The translations under genes and the position numbers were made by a program. From Bacteroidota bacterium (GTDB taxonomy: Bacteria; Bacteroidota; Bacteroidia; Flavobacteriales_D; Crocinitomicaceae), in assembly GCA_030148165.1 (NCBI GenBank), contig JASBTZ010000003.1:1302001-1366000 (forward strand): DNA of 64,000 nt. The letters run 5' to 3'. Below the pieces are notes generated by a model that saw only the letters and a program-made list of their open reading frames with translations, was not told the origin of the DNA and did no database searches. Positions 25,946-35,650 of this stretch are shown here, piece after piece. Numbering within the stretch: position 1 is the first letter of the stretch; each line of letters opens with the position of its first letter.

Positions 25946-28900
25946 ATGAAAAGGATATTTCAATATTGCGAATCATTACAAATAGTAAAGTGCCAATCCC
26001 TAATAATATTCGTATTAGCTGTTTTCTTGAGTTTTCAGGGAATAGCACAATATTCCACCACGGCGGATACACTGAATTGTAACGGCGGAACAACAACTTT
26101 TGTGGTCGACTTATCAGCTAATCCTGATTCTCTTTGGTTAAGTCCACCTCAAATACGGGCAGGCGACTGTTGTGGAACGGATAATAATTGTGTTCAGTTC
26201 GTACTTACACTTTCACCTCAAGCGACTGGAATCAACTTCTTAGTACCTGATGGCTGCGGAGCAACACCGACCGGATCCTTGTTTTATCAAGTAGACTGCG
26301 GTCCACTCACTAGTGTGGGCGACCCTATCTGTCTGGATGGAGCAGGTCCTTTTGTAGTTACTTTTTGTAAACCTGGCAACAATGAAAACTGTTATTCAAT
26401 TCAATCAATTCCCGCACCTTCTACCGCTGGGGACGTAATTACCGCTGATGGTTGTTCCGACACGCTTTCAGTGACAGGTCTGGAAGTTGATTCAATTTCC
26501 TGGAATAGCCTTTCTCCTGGATTATATGGTGAATACAATGACCTGCTCACAAACACGCAAGGAACCGAGTCCGGAACAAGTGGAAGCTCTTTTTCGGGAT
26601 ACGATACCGTTATTGTAACTCCGGGAATTGGCGGTCCATCCGTAATTCAATATGAAGTTTGTGGTATAGTAACTGGGTTTTGTTTAACCGAGAATTGGTG
26701 TGATACCGTTTCTGTGAACATCTATCCAACCTTGTTCGCTGAAATTCAACCAAATCAACCCGCAATATGTGAAGGTGGTGTTGCTACCACGATAACAGCA
26801 AACCCCATTGGTGGTACCGCTCCTTATTCCTACGTTTGGTCATCTCCAAATGATCCGGCTTTAGAAGGTGCCACATCTCAATCAATTGATGTCACTGTTG
26901 CCGGTGAATATTCAGTGATAATCATGGATATTACCGGTTGTCCGTATGGATATGATACTGTCATAGTTATTGACTATTCCATCCCAATAACGGTTGATGC
27001 CGGTTCAGACCTTATCATCTGTTCTGAGCCGATTCCTTCAATTAATTTAAACGGATCTTCTCCTGTTACGGGTTCTGCAATTTGGTCAAATTATGACGGT
27101 AGTTTTAGCACAAACGAAACAGATACTTCCGCGACCTATACGCCAAGTATCAATGAAATAAACAATGGTCAGGCAGTACTTATTTTGAACTCACAGAATA
27201 ATCTAGGTTGTCCTGGCACTTCTGACACCTTGATCATCTCTTTAACTACATTTATTAGCGATGTCTCCACAACAGTTTCAAATATCAGTTGTTATGGAGC
27301 TGCCGATGGTAGTATTGATTTAACAGTGTCAGGGGGCAATGGTCCTTTCACCTACGACTGGTCTACCGGCGATAATTCAGAAGATATTAATGGACTGTCT
27401 GCTGCCAACTATTCGGTCATGATTACTGACAACTATGGGTGTACCAAAACGGAAGAAGCTATCATCACTGAGCCTTCTTTACTTATAATTAATGATACTG
27501 TTCTATCTGATTTTAATGGTTACAATATTTCCTGCTATAACGGAAATAATGGCTCGATAGATATAAGTGTTGAAGGAGGTACAACTCCATATACTTACAA
27601 TTGGACCACAAGTGATGGTTCTGGAATCGTCGTTAATTCGGAAGATCAAAATTCTCTTTCTGCGGGATCGTATACGGTAACTGTAACGGATGCAAATGGA
27701 TGTGAAATCACACAAACATATGTTCTTGATGAGCCGACAGTATTAGAACTTTCCACATCAGTATCGGAATTCCCTTCCGGTGATAACATCTCCTGTTATG
27801 GGTTCAATGACGGATCGATTAATCTGAATGTAACGGGTGGTACACCAGGGTATAACTATGACTGGAGTACTCTTGATGGCAGTGGATTAATAACTTCGAA
27901 TGAAGATCAATCGGGTTTAACTACAGGCTCATACGCTGTTACGATTACGGATATCAACGGATGTATTCTGGATACTGCTATAACGCTTACTCAACCCGAT
28001 GCACTTCAAGCTAGCTTAACGCCTTCCCTTTACCCTTCCGGTGATAACATCTCCTGCTTTGGGTTTAACGACGGATCGATTGATCTTGATGTAACGGGTG
28101 GATCTCCCGGTTATAACTTTGACTGGAGTACTCTTGATGGCAGTGGATTGATAACTACGAATGAAGATCAATCGGGTCTAACTACAGGGTCATACGCTGT
28201 TACGATTACAGAAATCAACGGATGTGTGCTGGATACTGCAATTACACTTACTCAACCCGATGCACTTCAAACAAGCTTGACACCTTCCCTTTACCCTTCA
28301 GGTGATAACATCTCCTGTTATGGATTCAACGACGGATCGATTGATCTTGATGTAACAGGTGGATCTCCCGGATATAGCTTTGACTGGAGTGCCATTAATA
28401 GCAGTGGATTGATAACTTCGAATGAAGATCAATCTGGTTTAATTGCAGGGTCATACGCTGTTACGATTACGGATATCAACGGATGCATTCTGGATACTGC
28501 AATTACACTTACTCAGCCCGATGAACTTCAAACAAGCTTAACACCTTCCCTATACCCTTCCGGTGATAACATCTCCTGTTTTGGGTTTAACGATGGAGCG
28601 ATTGATCTTGATGTAATGGGTGGATCTCCCGGATATAACTTTGACTGGAGTACCAGCAATGGTGGTGGACTTTCTGCAAACAATGAGGATCAGACAGGAT
28701 TAATTTCAGGCTCCTACGCTGTTACGATTACAGACATCAACGGTTGCATTCTGGATACTGCTATTACGCTTATTCAGCCAACTGCACTTCAAGCTAGTTT
28801 AACACCTTCCCTATACCCTTCCGGTGATAACATCTCCTGCTTTGGGTTTAACGATGGATCGATTGATCTTGATGTAACGGGTGGATCTCCCGATTATAAC

Positions 28901-31657
28901 TTTGACTGGAGTACTATCAATGGTAGTGGACTTTCTGTAAACAATGAGGATCAGACAGGAATAATTTCAGGTACTTATGAAGTAACTATTACGGACATCA
29001 ACGGATGTATTCTGGATACTGCAATTACGCTTACTCAGCCCGATGAACTTCAAACAAGTTTGACGCCTTCCCTATACCCTTCAGGTGATAACATATCCTG
29101 TTTTGGGTTCAATGACGGATCGATTGATCTGAATGTAACAGGTGGATCGCCCATTTATAACTTTGACTGGAGTACTCTTGATGGCAGTGGATTGATAACT
29201 TCGAATGAAGATCAATCTGGTTTAACTGCGGGCTCCTACGCTGTTACGATTACAGACATCAACGGTTGTGCTCTGGATATTGCTATTACGCTTACTCAGC
29301 CCGATGCACTTCAAACAAGCTTAACACCTTCCCTATATCCTTCCGGTGATAACATCTCCTGCTTTGGGTTTAACGACGGATCGATTGATCTTGATGTAAC
29401 GGGTGGTACACCAGGGTATAACTATGACTGGGGTACTCTTGATGGCAGTGGATTAATAACTTCGAATGAAGATCAATCTGGTCTAACTACAGGGTCATAC
29501 GCTGTTACGATTACAGATATCAACGGATGTGTGCTGGATACTGCAATTACACTTACTCAGCCCGATGAACTTCAAACGAGTTTGACACCTTCCCTATACC
29601 CTTCAGGTGATAACATATCCTGTTTTGGGTTCAACGATGGATCGATTGATCTGAATGTAACAGGTGGGTCTCCCGTTTATAACTTTGACTGGAGTACTAT
29701 CAATGGTGGTGGAATTTCTGCAAACAACGAGGATCAGACAGGAATAATTTCAGGTACTTATGAAGTAACTATTACGGATATCAACGGATGTATTCTGGAT
29801 ACTGCTATTACGCTTACTCAACCCGATGAACTTCAAACAAGTTTGACGCCTTCCCTATATCCTTCAGGTGATAACATCTCCTGCTTTGGGTTCAATGACG
29901 GATCGATTGATCTGAATGTAACAGGTGGATCTCCCGTTTATAACTTTGACTGGAGTACTCTTGATGGCAGTGGATTGATAACTTCGAATGAAGATCAATC
30001 TGGTTTAACTGCGGGCTCCTACGCTGTTACGATTACAGACATCAACGGTTGTGCTCTGGATAATGCTATTACGCTTACTCAGCCCGATGCACTTCAAACA
30101 AGTTTGACGCCTTCCCTATACCCTTCAGGTGATAACATATCCTGTTTTGGGTTCAATGACGGATCGATTGATCTGAATGTAACAGGTGGATCTCCCGGAT
30201 ATAGCTTTGACTGGAGTACTATCAATGGTGGTGGAATTTCTGCAAACAACGAGGATCAGACAGGAATAATTGCAGGGTCATATTCCGTAACCATCACGGA
30301 CATCAACGGATGTATTCTGGATACTGCTATTACGCTTACTCAACCCGATGCTCTTCAAACGAGTTTGACGCCTTCACTATACCCATCCGGTGATAACATA
30401 TCCTGCTTTGGGTTTAACGATGGATCGATTGATCTGAATGTAACGGGTGGATCTCCCGGATATAGCTTTGACTGGAGTACCGTCAATGGTGGTGGACTTT
30501 CTGCAAACAATGAGGATCAGACAGGAATAATTTCAGGCACTTATGAAGTTACAATAACCGATATCAATGGATGTCAATTGAACAACATGATTACGTTAGA
30601 AGAACCCGAATTACTTGAAGTGGCTATCAATGTACTCACTGATTTCTATGGTCAGGCTGTAAGTTGTGTCGGCGAAAATGACGGAGAAATCGAAGCGGGT
30701 ATCAGTGGAGGAAGTCCTAACTATTCAATTGAATGGAACAATAACCCGAACCTAACATCTCAGCTATTGAGTAACCTCGGTGAGGGATCAAATTCAGTAC
30801 TGGTGACCGATACAAACGGATGCGTTGCATCCGCTACAGTCGAACTAGAAGCTAATCCGGTGCCGGAAGTAAATCCAAGCCCAGCGGTTTCCGCTTGTCT
30901 TGGAGAGACAGTTACGTTTAGCTCCAATAGCAGTGCTAATGAATATTGTCAATGGACGTTGAGCAATGGAATGGTGATTAATGATTGTGGACCAAATACA
31001 ATCAACCTTGAAAGCTCCGGCTGTTATAACGCTGAATTGATAGTTACAAATCAATACGGCTGTACGAATTCAATGGAAATAGACGAATTTATCTGTATAC
31101 ACCCAAATCCGAACGCTGATTTTACCCCAAGTGCATATGAAGTCTCTCTGTTAGATAACACCTTGAATTTTCAAAATGCGTCTACCGGAGCTATTGAGTT
31201 CGAATGGTACTTTGGGGATGGATCTTATTCAAATGAAAACGATCCGATACATAGTTTTCCAGCCGATCAGCCCGGTGAATATGTAGTCACGCTATATGCC
31301 TATAATGAATTCGGTTGCATGGACACGAGTCAGAAAATCATTAAACTACTTGATGAACTGTTGTTTTTTGTACCAAACACATTCACACCTGACGGGAATG
31401 AATTCAACAACGAATTCAAGCCCATTTTTGGTAGTGGAATCAGTGCCGATGGGTATGAATTGCACATCTATAATCGTTGGGGACAACTTGTATTTGAATC
31501 CAGAGACATTAGCTATGGATGGAATGGAACCACACCGACAGGTAGTATTGCGCAGGATGGCACATATACCTGGAGCATGACCCTAAAAGCTAGTGAGCAA
31601 TCAATTGAAAAAGGCGATGTTTCGAGCTATACAGGGCATTTGAATCTAATTCGATGA
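25946..31657 (+). CDS. Giant SprB-repeat surface adhesin with T9SS type B sorting domain
   Basis: This 1903-residue protein has a signal peptide (SLIIFVLAVFLSFQGIAQ). The N-terminal 250 residues are of unknown type and rich in cysteine. SprB-like repeats run from about 440 to 1650, including eleven near-identical 87-residue units at about 606-1562 (each holds PSGDNISC, GFNDGSIDL and VTITDINGC). A PKD domain with WYFGDGSYSNENDP lies near 1755. The gliding-motility-associated C-terminal domain (type B) holds VPNTFTPDGNEFNN and YNRWGQLVFES. It should be secreted by T9SS to the surface as a long filamentous adhesin. SprB in Flavobacterium johnsoniae is a gliding adhesin; a gliding role here is inference. 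Confidence 0.9.
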   Translation: MKRIFQYCESLQIVKCQSLIIFVLAVFLSFQGIAQYSTTADTLNCNGGTTTFVVDLSANPDSLWLSPPQIRAGDCCGTDNNCVQFVLTLSPQATGINFLVPDGCGATPTGSLFYQVDCGPLTSVGDPICLDGAGPFVVTFCKPGNNENCYSIQSIPAPSTAGDVITADGCSDTLSVTGLEVDSISWNSLSPGLYGEYNDLLTNTQGTESGTSGSSFSGYDTVIVTPGIGGPSVIQYEVCGIVTGFCLTENWCDTVSVNIYPTLFAEIQPNQPAICEGGVATTITANPIGGTAPYSYVWSSPNDPALEGATSQSIDVTVAGEYSVIIMDITGCPYGYDTVIVIDYSIPITVDAGSDLIICSEPIPSINLNGSSPVTGSAIWSNYDGSFSTNETDTSATYTPSINEINNGQAVLILNSQNNLGCPGTSDTLIISLTTFISDVSTTVSNISCYGAADGSIDLTVSGGNGPFTYDWSTGDNSEDINGLSAANYSVMITDNYGCTKTEEAIITEPSLLIINDTVLSDFNGYNISCYNGNNGSIDISVEGGTTPYTYNWTTSDGSGIVVNSEDQNSLSAGSYTVTVTDANGCEITQTYVLDEPTVLELSTSVSEFPSGDNISCYGFNDGSINLNVTGGTPGYNYDWSTLDGSGLITSNEDQSGLTTGSYAVTITDINGCILDTAITLTQPDALQASLTPSLYPSGDNISCFGFNDGSIDLDVTGGSPGYNFDWSTLDGSGLITTNEDQSGLTTGSYAVTITEINGCVLDTAITLTQPDALQTSLTPSLYPSGDNISCYGFNDGSIDLDVTGGSPGYSFDWSAINSSGLITSNEDQSGLIAGSYAVTITDINGCILDTAITLTQPDELQTSLTPSLYPSGDNISCFGFNDGAIDLDVMGGSPGYNFDWSTSNGGGLSANNEDQTGLISGSYAVTITDINGCILDTAITLIQPTALQASLTPSLYPSGDNISCFGFNDGSIDLDVTGGSPDYNFDWSTINGSGLSVNNEDQTGIISGTYEVTITDINGCILDTAITLTQPDELQTSLTPSLYPSGDNISCFGFNDGSIDLNVTGGSPIYNFDWSTLDGSGLITSNEDQSGLTAGSYAVTITDINGCALDIAITLTQPDALQTSLTPSLYPSGDNISCFGFNDGSIDLDVTGGTPGYNYDWGTLDGSGLITSNEDQSGLTTGSYAVTITDINGCVLDTAITLTQPDELQTSLTPSLYPSGDNISCFGFNDGSIDLNVTGGSPVYNFDWSTINGGGISANNEDQTGIISGTYEVTITDINGCILDTAITLTQPDELQTSLTPSLYPSGDNISCFGFNDGSIDLNVTGGSPVYNFDWSTLDGSGLITSNEDQSGLTAGSYAVTITDINGCALDNAITLTQPDALQTSLTPSLYPSGDNISCFGFNDGSIDLNVTGGSPGYSFDWSTINGGGISANNEDQTGIIAGSYSVTITDINGCILDTAITLTQPDALQTSLTPSLYPSGDNISCFGFNDGSIDLNVTGGSPGYSFDWSTVNGGGLSANNEDQTGIISGTYEVTITDINGCQLNNMITLEEPELLEVAINVLTDFYGQAVSCVGENDGEIEAGISGGSPNYSIEWNNNPNLTSQLLSNLGEGSNSVLVTDTNGCVASATVELEANPVPEVNPSPAVSACLGETVTFSSNSSANEYCQWTLSNGMVINDCGPNTINLESSGCYNAELIVTNQYGCTNSMEIDEFICIHPNPNADFTPSAYEVSLLDNTLNFQNASTGAIEFEWYFGDGSYSNENDPIHSFPADQPGEYVVTLYAYNEFGCMDTSQKIIKLLDELLFFVPNTFTPDGNEFNNEFKPIFGSGISADGYELHIYNRWGQLVFESRDISYGWNGTTPTGSIAQDGTYTWSMTLKASEQSIEKGDVSSYTGHLNLIR
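27761..30631 (+). repeat. Eleven tandem 261-base (87-residue) repeat units
   Basis: Units start at 27761, 28022, 28283, 28544, 28805, 29066, 29327, 29588, 29849, 30110 and 30371, exactly 261 bases apart, with no indels. Diverged units flank them on both sides. Two variants of the second half alternate irregularly: one with DGSGLITSNEDQSGL (units 1, 2, 6, 7, 9; unit 3 is close) and one with NGGGISANNEDQTGI (units 4, 5, 8, 10, 11). Confidence 0.95.
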
Positions 31658-31851
31658 CATAGCTTCCCAACCATTATTGGAACTTACTGACATTCAGGGG
31701 ATAAGTTAGATTTTTTCATTATTGTAAAATGTTTTCCAAATTGAAAAATTCGACATTGATTACACTGGTTTAAATCATCCTACAACCCTGAGATAGTAAC
31801 AAGAAGATAAATATATCAAACTCGTGGTATTAAGCTTGCGGGTTATTATGT

Positions 31852-32280
31852 ATGACACCAACGGCTACATATCGAAACTTTGGGATCGCTATTATAGATG
31901 ACAACGATCATTGTGCCAAAATAATTTCAACGGCACTTAAAAGTCGTATTGAAGAATTGGATATACAACTTAAGATCCGTACACACTCCAGTTTGAATGA
32001 CTTTCAAAGAGTCGACCATGAAGACGTTTCGGTAATTATTATAGATCATAAATTAATAGATCGTGAAAAACCAAACGTCTTGAAAAATCTACGTCATAAA
32101 TTTCTAAATGCTCAAATTGTGATTGTTTCACAAGAAATAAGTTTCAGAACAGCAGTAAAACCAATAATTGAGGGGGCGGATATTTACTTTAGAAAAGGTC
32201 CTGATTTTGTTGAAGAAATAAGTTCTTATTTAATAGAAATAATATCATCTGTAAGGCTCTACAATTCTGATAAATTGTAA
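31852..32280 (+). CDS. Receiver-only response regulator-like protein, divergent
   Basis: This 142-residue protein has the outline of a receiver: IAIIDDNDH at residues 12-20, Asp65 in VIIIDHKLID, VIVSQE for the switch Ser and FRKGPD for the Lys. The region after Asp65 lacks the usual MPxMxG, having DREKPN instead, so phosphorylation may differ from normal. It has no output domain. It is transcribed alone, 194 bases after the adhesin gene, and ends before a strong terminator. Confidence 0.75.
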   Translation: MTPTATYRNFGIAIIDDNDHCAKIISTALKSRIEELDIQLKIRTHSSLNDFQRVDHEDVSVIIIDHKLIDREKPNVLKNLRHKFLNAQIVIVSQEISFRTAVKPIIEGADIYFRKGPDFVEEISSYLIEIISSVRLYNSDKL

Positions 32281-32380
32281 TGAATAAAAACCATTTACAG
32301 ATGCCATGATCTTTCACTTAAAGACAATTGTTTAAGTCGATTTAAAATCAATTATTTTCTACTGAACTACATTTCAAAAT

Positions 32381-32412
32381 AAAAGGGTGGCGTATTGAAA
32401 CGCCACCCTTTT
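32381..32412. terminator. Bidirectional terminator
   Basis: AAAAGGGTGGCG pairs perfectly over 12 bases with CGCCACCCTTTT around an 8-base loop. A T tract follows on the plus strand and an A tract precedes it. It lies between the convergent genes ending at 32280 and 32503. Confidence 0.9.
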
Positions 32413-32502
32413 TTCAAACCAGCTTAGTTGCGTATAATTAAAGACTTCACTTCGGTATAAAAGGTAAGCTACTACAATTGATCCAACTATAAACTAAAGT
32501 CT

Positions 32503-33036
32503 TTACAGATATATTACGCTTTCTACTTTAATAACTGGTTTTAACTTAAACCTATCTTCACCCTCAACTACGATGGATTCATTCGCATCAAAATCAAGCA
32601 ATAACTCCACTGTTTGACTGTTCATGATTTCAGTATTAACATTGAGTTTGATCCCTGTGTTGTATTGGCTTGACATCTCCAAAGGAAATGTATTACCATC
32701 GATAACAACGGAATTGTCATGCCCCAGTATTAATCGCATTTGAGAAATATTTCCTACTGGAAGAGAGGTTTCATTCGCTATTACTGTTGTTACTCCATTC
32801 TGGAGTTCAAGTAAATTATAGATCCCATCATTAGTCGGTAGATCTACCCAACCGGATTGGCTATCATCATTGTAATGAACTGAAACTTGTAACACTTCAA
32901 CATTTACCTCTTCGAATAGAATCGGAGCATCTTTCATTTTAACTGTCATTGCTCCTGTTTCAGTATTCTTTCTACAGCCCACCATGATTGCTAACGCCAG
33001 GATCATTAGTCCTAAATATTTTACTGAATTTTTCAT
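32503..33036 (-). CDS. DUF4382 lipoprotein
   Basis: This 177-residue lipoprotein has a signal ending in LAIMVGCRKN (Cys near residue 21). The mature part fits DUF4382: MTVKMKDAPILFEEVNVEV, then the VSVHY strand, GIYNLLELQNGVTTVIAN, ISQMRLILG and a final FKLKPVIKVES. The family is common in Bacteroidota and has no known role; it is predicted to form a beta-sandwich at the cell envelope. It lies downstream of an outer-membrane-like protein and a receiver protein, perhaps in one unit under a sigma-54 promoter. Confidence 0.85.
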   Translation of the reverse strand: MKNSVKYLGLMILALAIMVGCRKNTETGAMTVKMKDAPILFEEVNVEVLQVSVHYNDDSQSGWVDLPTNDGIYNLLELQNGVTTVIANETSLPVGNISQMRLILGHDNSVVIDGNTFPLEMSSQYNTGIKLNVNTEIMNSQTVELLLDFDANESIVVEGEDRFKLKPVIKVESVIYL

Positions 33037-33090
33037 AACTCTGGTTGTTTAATTAATATTGAATTTACTCTTAATGCTATTTCCCATTGA

Positions 33091-33630
33091 TTAGAATACT
33101 ACTTTAATACCCAGTCCGGGGTCAATAGACATCCAAATTCCGCCCGTGGAAATCACTTCCGCATATGGTTTTACATCTAAACTGACCGCCATCGGCGCAT
33201 TTGGAATTTTATACTCCATCCCGAAAATACCATCCACTCCTAGTCCTACACTACTACTGTGATAATAGTAATGTCGGTCTCCACGATGATGATAATAATC
33301 AGTATGTGAGGTTGAAGCACTAACGTGTCCTCCGGCTCCGAAATACCAGTTCAGTCCGCTAATGTCAAACGCTTGAGCATGGCGTTCATAAAGTAAGGTA
33401 GCTGATAATCCGTGATGCCAAACGCCTAAAATTCCCTCCAAAGCATTTTTCTGACCGATAAATTGCTTGATAGTTAATCCGGATGTCTCACCAGCTCTGA
33501 TCCCAATCGCTGTATGATATGTTCTCGAATCAATTGCTAATTGAAGTTCTTTTACTCCTTCCTGAGCATGACCCAATAGAGGCATTAGCATTAACATAGC
33601 AATCATTTTTATTTTTCTATAAGCTTTCAT
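33091..33630 (-). CDS. Small outer-membrane beta-barrel-like protein
   Basis: This 179-residue protein has a signal peptide (MIAMLMLMPLLGHAQ) and a C-terminus ending in IDPGLGIKVVF, with the aromatic last residue typical of outer-membrane barrels. The middle contains alternating strands such as HTAIGIRAGETSGLTI and a loop rich in His and Tyr (HTDYYHHRGDRHYYYH), which could bind metal or be simply surface-exposed. It lies 54 bases from the DUF4382 lipoprotein gene and 26 bases after the receiver gene, suggesting a three-gene unit. Confidence 0.7.
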   Translation of the reverse strand: MKAYRKIKMIAMLMLMPLLGHAQEGVKELQLAIDSRTYHTAIGIRAGETSGLTIKQFIGQKNALEGILGVWHHGLSATLLYERHAQAFDISGLNWYFGAGGHVSASTSHTDYYHHRGDRHYYYHSSSVGLGVDGIFGMEYKIPNAPMAVSLDVKPYAEVISTGGIWMSIDPGLGIKVVF

Positions 33631-33656
33631 GATTTCTAGTTTTTTGGTTAGTATTT

Positions 33657-34094
33657 TTATCGTCTTAAGTTCATTTTCTCATTGATGACATTTTGCAGTA
33701 TCGCACCGATCCGATCTCTCGAATTCAAGTTTTTATCTACATAAGCGTATAGGCCGTCTTTAATTAGTTCAGTCGCTATACCGACATCCTTCATTGCACT
33801 AATCATAATTACTTTGCAGTGAGGATAATGGTGCTTAAATGCATAAAACAAATCGGCTCCATTCAGATTATCATCAGACTCATTGTTTTGAAGGAAATAG
33901 TCCAGAATTAATATATCCATACCATTATCCATTTCTTCAAAACAATCTTCAGCAGTAGTAAAGGAACTAATATCAAATTCTACGGAAGGATAAAAACTAC
34001 TACTACAAATTGTTCTAACATATTTTGTAAGTAATTTGTTGTAATAAATATCATCCTCAACGATACCAATCTTTATTTGCTTTTTTGATCTCAT
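33657..34094 (-). CDS. Receiver-only response regulator
   Basis: This 145-residue protein is a receiver domain alone. The acidic pocket is at VEDD (residues 12-15), the phospho-acceptor is Asp65 in MDILILDYFLQN, the switch Ser is in VIMISAMKD, and the conserved Lys is in YVDKNL. It heads a likely unit with the barrel-like protein and the DUF4382 lipoprotein, behind a sigma-54-like promoter. An orphan receiver may take phosphate from the hybrid kinase or its HPt domain. Confidence 0.88.
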   Translation of the reverse strand: MRSKKQIKIGIVEDDIYYNKLLTKYVRTICSSSFYPSVEFDISSFTTAEDCFEEMDNGMDILILDYFLQNNESDDNLNGADLFYAFKHHYPHCKVIMISAMKDVGIATELIKDGLYAYVDKNLNSRDRIGAILQNVINEKMNLRR

Positions 34095-34124
34095 AATAAC
34101 TTTTGTTTTTATGGATATAGCAGT

Positions 34125-34140
34125 TGCTAGTTCTATGCCA
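34125..34140 (-). promoter_or_regulatory. Candidate sigma-54 promoter before the receiver gene
   Basis: On the minus strand the sequence is TGGCATAGAACTAGCA. It matches the sigma-54 consensus TGGCAyr-N4-TTGCw at all but one position, with GG and GC exactly 10 bases apart. It ends about 30 bases before the start codon at 34094. The adjacent gene encodes an NtrC-type activator, which is what such a promoter needs. Confidence 0.55.
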
Positions 34141-34197
34141 ATGAAATAAAAGGCAGTGTTGATGGGCTATTCAGACGCATGCCATTCGTAGGCAGCA

Positions 34198-34228
34198 TTC
34201 AAAATGAAAAGATCATTTTCATTTTGAA
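34198..34228. promoter_or_regulatory. 13-base palindrome, candidate activator-binding site
   Basis: TTCAAAATGAAAA (34198-34210) and TTTTCATTTTGAA (34216-34228) are perfect inverted repeats around GATCA. They lie about 60 bases upstream of the sigma-54-like promoter, the usual place for an enhancer site of an NtrC-type activator. It lies 38 bases after the activator's stop codon. It has no T tract and is AT-rich, so a terminator is the weaker explanation. Confidence 0.45.
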
Positions 34229-34266
34229 AATTTAATACTAATTAAACGAGAAGAACTTGAAATTAA

Positions 34267-35625
34267 CTAGCCAATAGTTTTTGCTTCTTTTAATAAGCGA
34301 TAAACTGTGGTCTGACCAATCGCTAGTTTGTCGGCAACTAATTTAGTGTCGCCGTCGAACTTGTTCATATAAAATTGAACGATTCTAATATTATACTGCC
34401 TCAACGACATTTCTTCGGTAAGAATATCCGGTAATGCATCCTTATCACCTGATAATGTGATATCCTCGGAACTGATATTTGCTCCATTAGTCAAAACAAC
34501 CGCTAACTCTACTGTAGATTTTAGTTCACGAATATTTCCCGGCCAATCATAAGAAAGCAATTTCGTTCTTGCGCTTTCTTCCAGAAATTTATTTTCCAAA
34601 TTATTTTCGGTGCAAAAATTCGAGATAAAGTATTGAGCCAGAATCAAACAGTCGTCACCTCTATCCCTTAATGGTGGAAGGTGAATAGGCAGTCCTTTGA
34701 GCCGGTAATACAAATCTTCCCTAAAATTTCCTGTATTAACTTCATCCAGAAGATTTCTATTCGTAGCAATGATAATCCTACAATTAATCTTGATGGTTTT
34801 CTCACCACCTATTCTCGTCAATTCTTTCTCCTGAAGGACTCTTAACAGTTTCACCTGGGAGTTCATGTCCATTTCACCTATTTCATCAAGAAACAGTGTT
34901 CCATCCTGGGCCATTTCAAACTTACCTTTCTTAGAAGATACAGCTCCTGTAAATGCGCCCTTTTCATAACCAAAGAGTTCGCTTTCAACCAGATCTTTCG
35001 GTATAGCTGCCATATTGATCGCGACAAAAGGCTTCTCCTTTACTTTGGAATTATAATGAATTGCTTTAGCCACGACTTCCTTTCCTGTTCCTGTTTCTCC
35101 ACTTATGGAAACGGTGATATTCGTGTTGATTGCTTTATCCATCAGATCAAAAACACCTCTGATAGATTTACTATTTCCCAAAATTGTTTTCTCAAAGGCA
35201 TATTTTCCTTCTACTTGTCTTTGAAGAGAAATCACCTTCTTCTGTAAATCAAAACTTCTGAAAACCTGGTTGGCCTTAGCTAAGATTCGATCTTTGATAT
35301 TATTCGATTTAATCAGGTAGTCGAAAGCACCCTGCTTTAATATTTCAACGGCTGTTTCAATATTGTCTTGCTCGGACACAACAATGACCTCTATATTAGG
35401 ATCACGCTCTTTTATGTTCTTTAAGAGAGCAAGGCCGTCCATGTCAGGTAATCTAAAATCGACAGTTATTAAAGAAGGAGCTTCATCGATTGCCAGAAGG
35501 GTGTCTTTGGCATTTCGAAAACTACGAACAGTAAAGTCAGGATTAAGGGAGAGGCTATGCACAAGTAGTTTGTTATACCACTCGTCATCTTCAACAACAA
35601 ATATAAGAAATGGTGTTTCTGGCAT
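34267..35625 (-). CDS. NtrC-type sigma-54-dependent response regulator
   Basis: This 452-residue protein has three domains in order. A receiver occupies 1-120 with Asp56 ([12 protein letters not shown]). An AAA+ domain follows with Walker A GETGTGKE at 176-183 and the sigma-54-contacting GAFTGA at 223-228, plus a Walker B with [11 protein letters not shown] Fis-type helix-turn-helix ends the protein ([20 protein letters not shown]). It should activate sigma-54 promoters when phosphorylated. It follows the hybrid kinase gene by 25 bases, and a candidate target promoter and palindrome lie just downstream. Confidence 0.95.
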   Translation of the reverse strand: MPETPFLIFVVEDDEWYNKLLVHSLSLNPDFTVRSFRNAKDTLLAIDEAPSLITVDFRLPDMDGLALLKNIKERDPNIEVIVVSEQDNIETAVEILKQGAFDYLIKSNNIKDRILAKANQVFRSFDLQKKVISLQRQVEGKYAFEKTILGNSKSIRGVFDLMDKAINTNITVSISGETGTGKEVVAKAIHYNSKVKEKPFVAINMAAIPKDLVESELFGYEKGAFTGAVSSKKGKFEMAQDGTLFLDEIGEMDMNSQVKLLRVLQEKELTRIGGEKTIKINCRIIIATNRNLLDEVNTGNFREDLYYRLKGLPIHLPPLRDRGDDCLILAQYFISNFCTENNLENKFLEESARTKLLSYDWPGNIRELKSTVELAVVLTNGANISSEDITLSGDKDALPDILTEEMSLRQYNIRIVQFYMNKFDGDTKLVADKLAIGQTTVYRLLKEAKTIG

Positions 35626-35650
35626 ATTTTACTTTAGATACAAATAAAGT

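Noticed and set aside
25792-26082. A 96-residue open frame overlapping the start of the giant adhesin gene
   Set aside because: It overlaps the adhesin signal peptide in another frame and resembles nothing.
27761-30631. Regular repeats that might suggest a CRISPR array
   Set aside because: The 261-base units are in one long reading frame and encode SprB-like domains; there are no short repeats with unique spacers.
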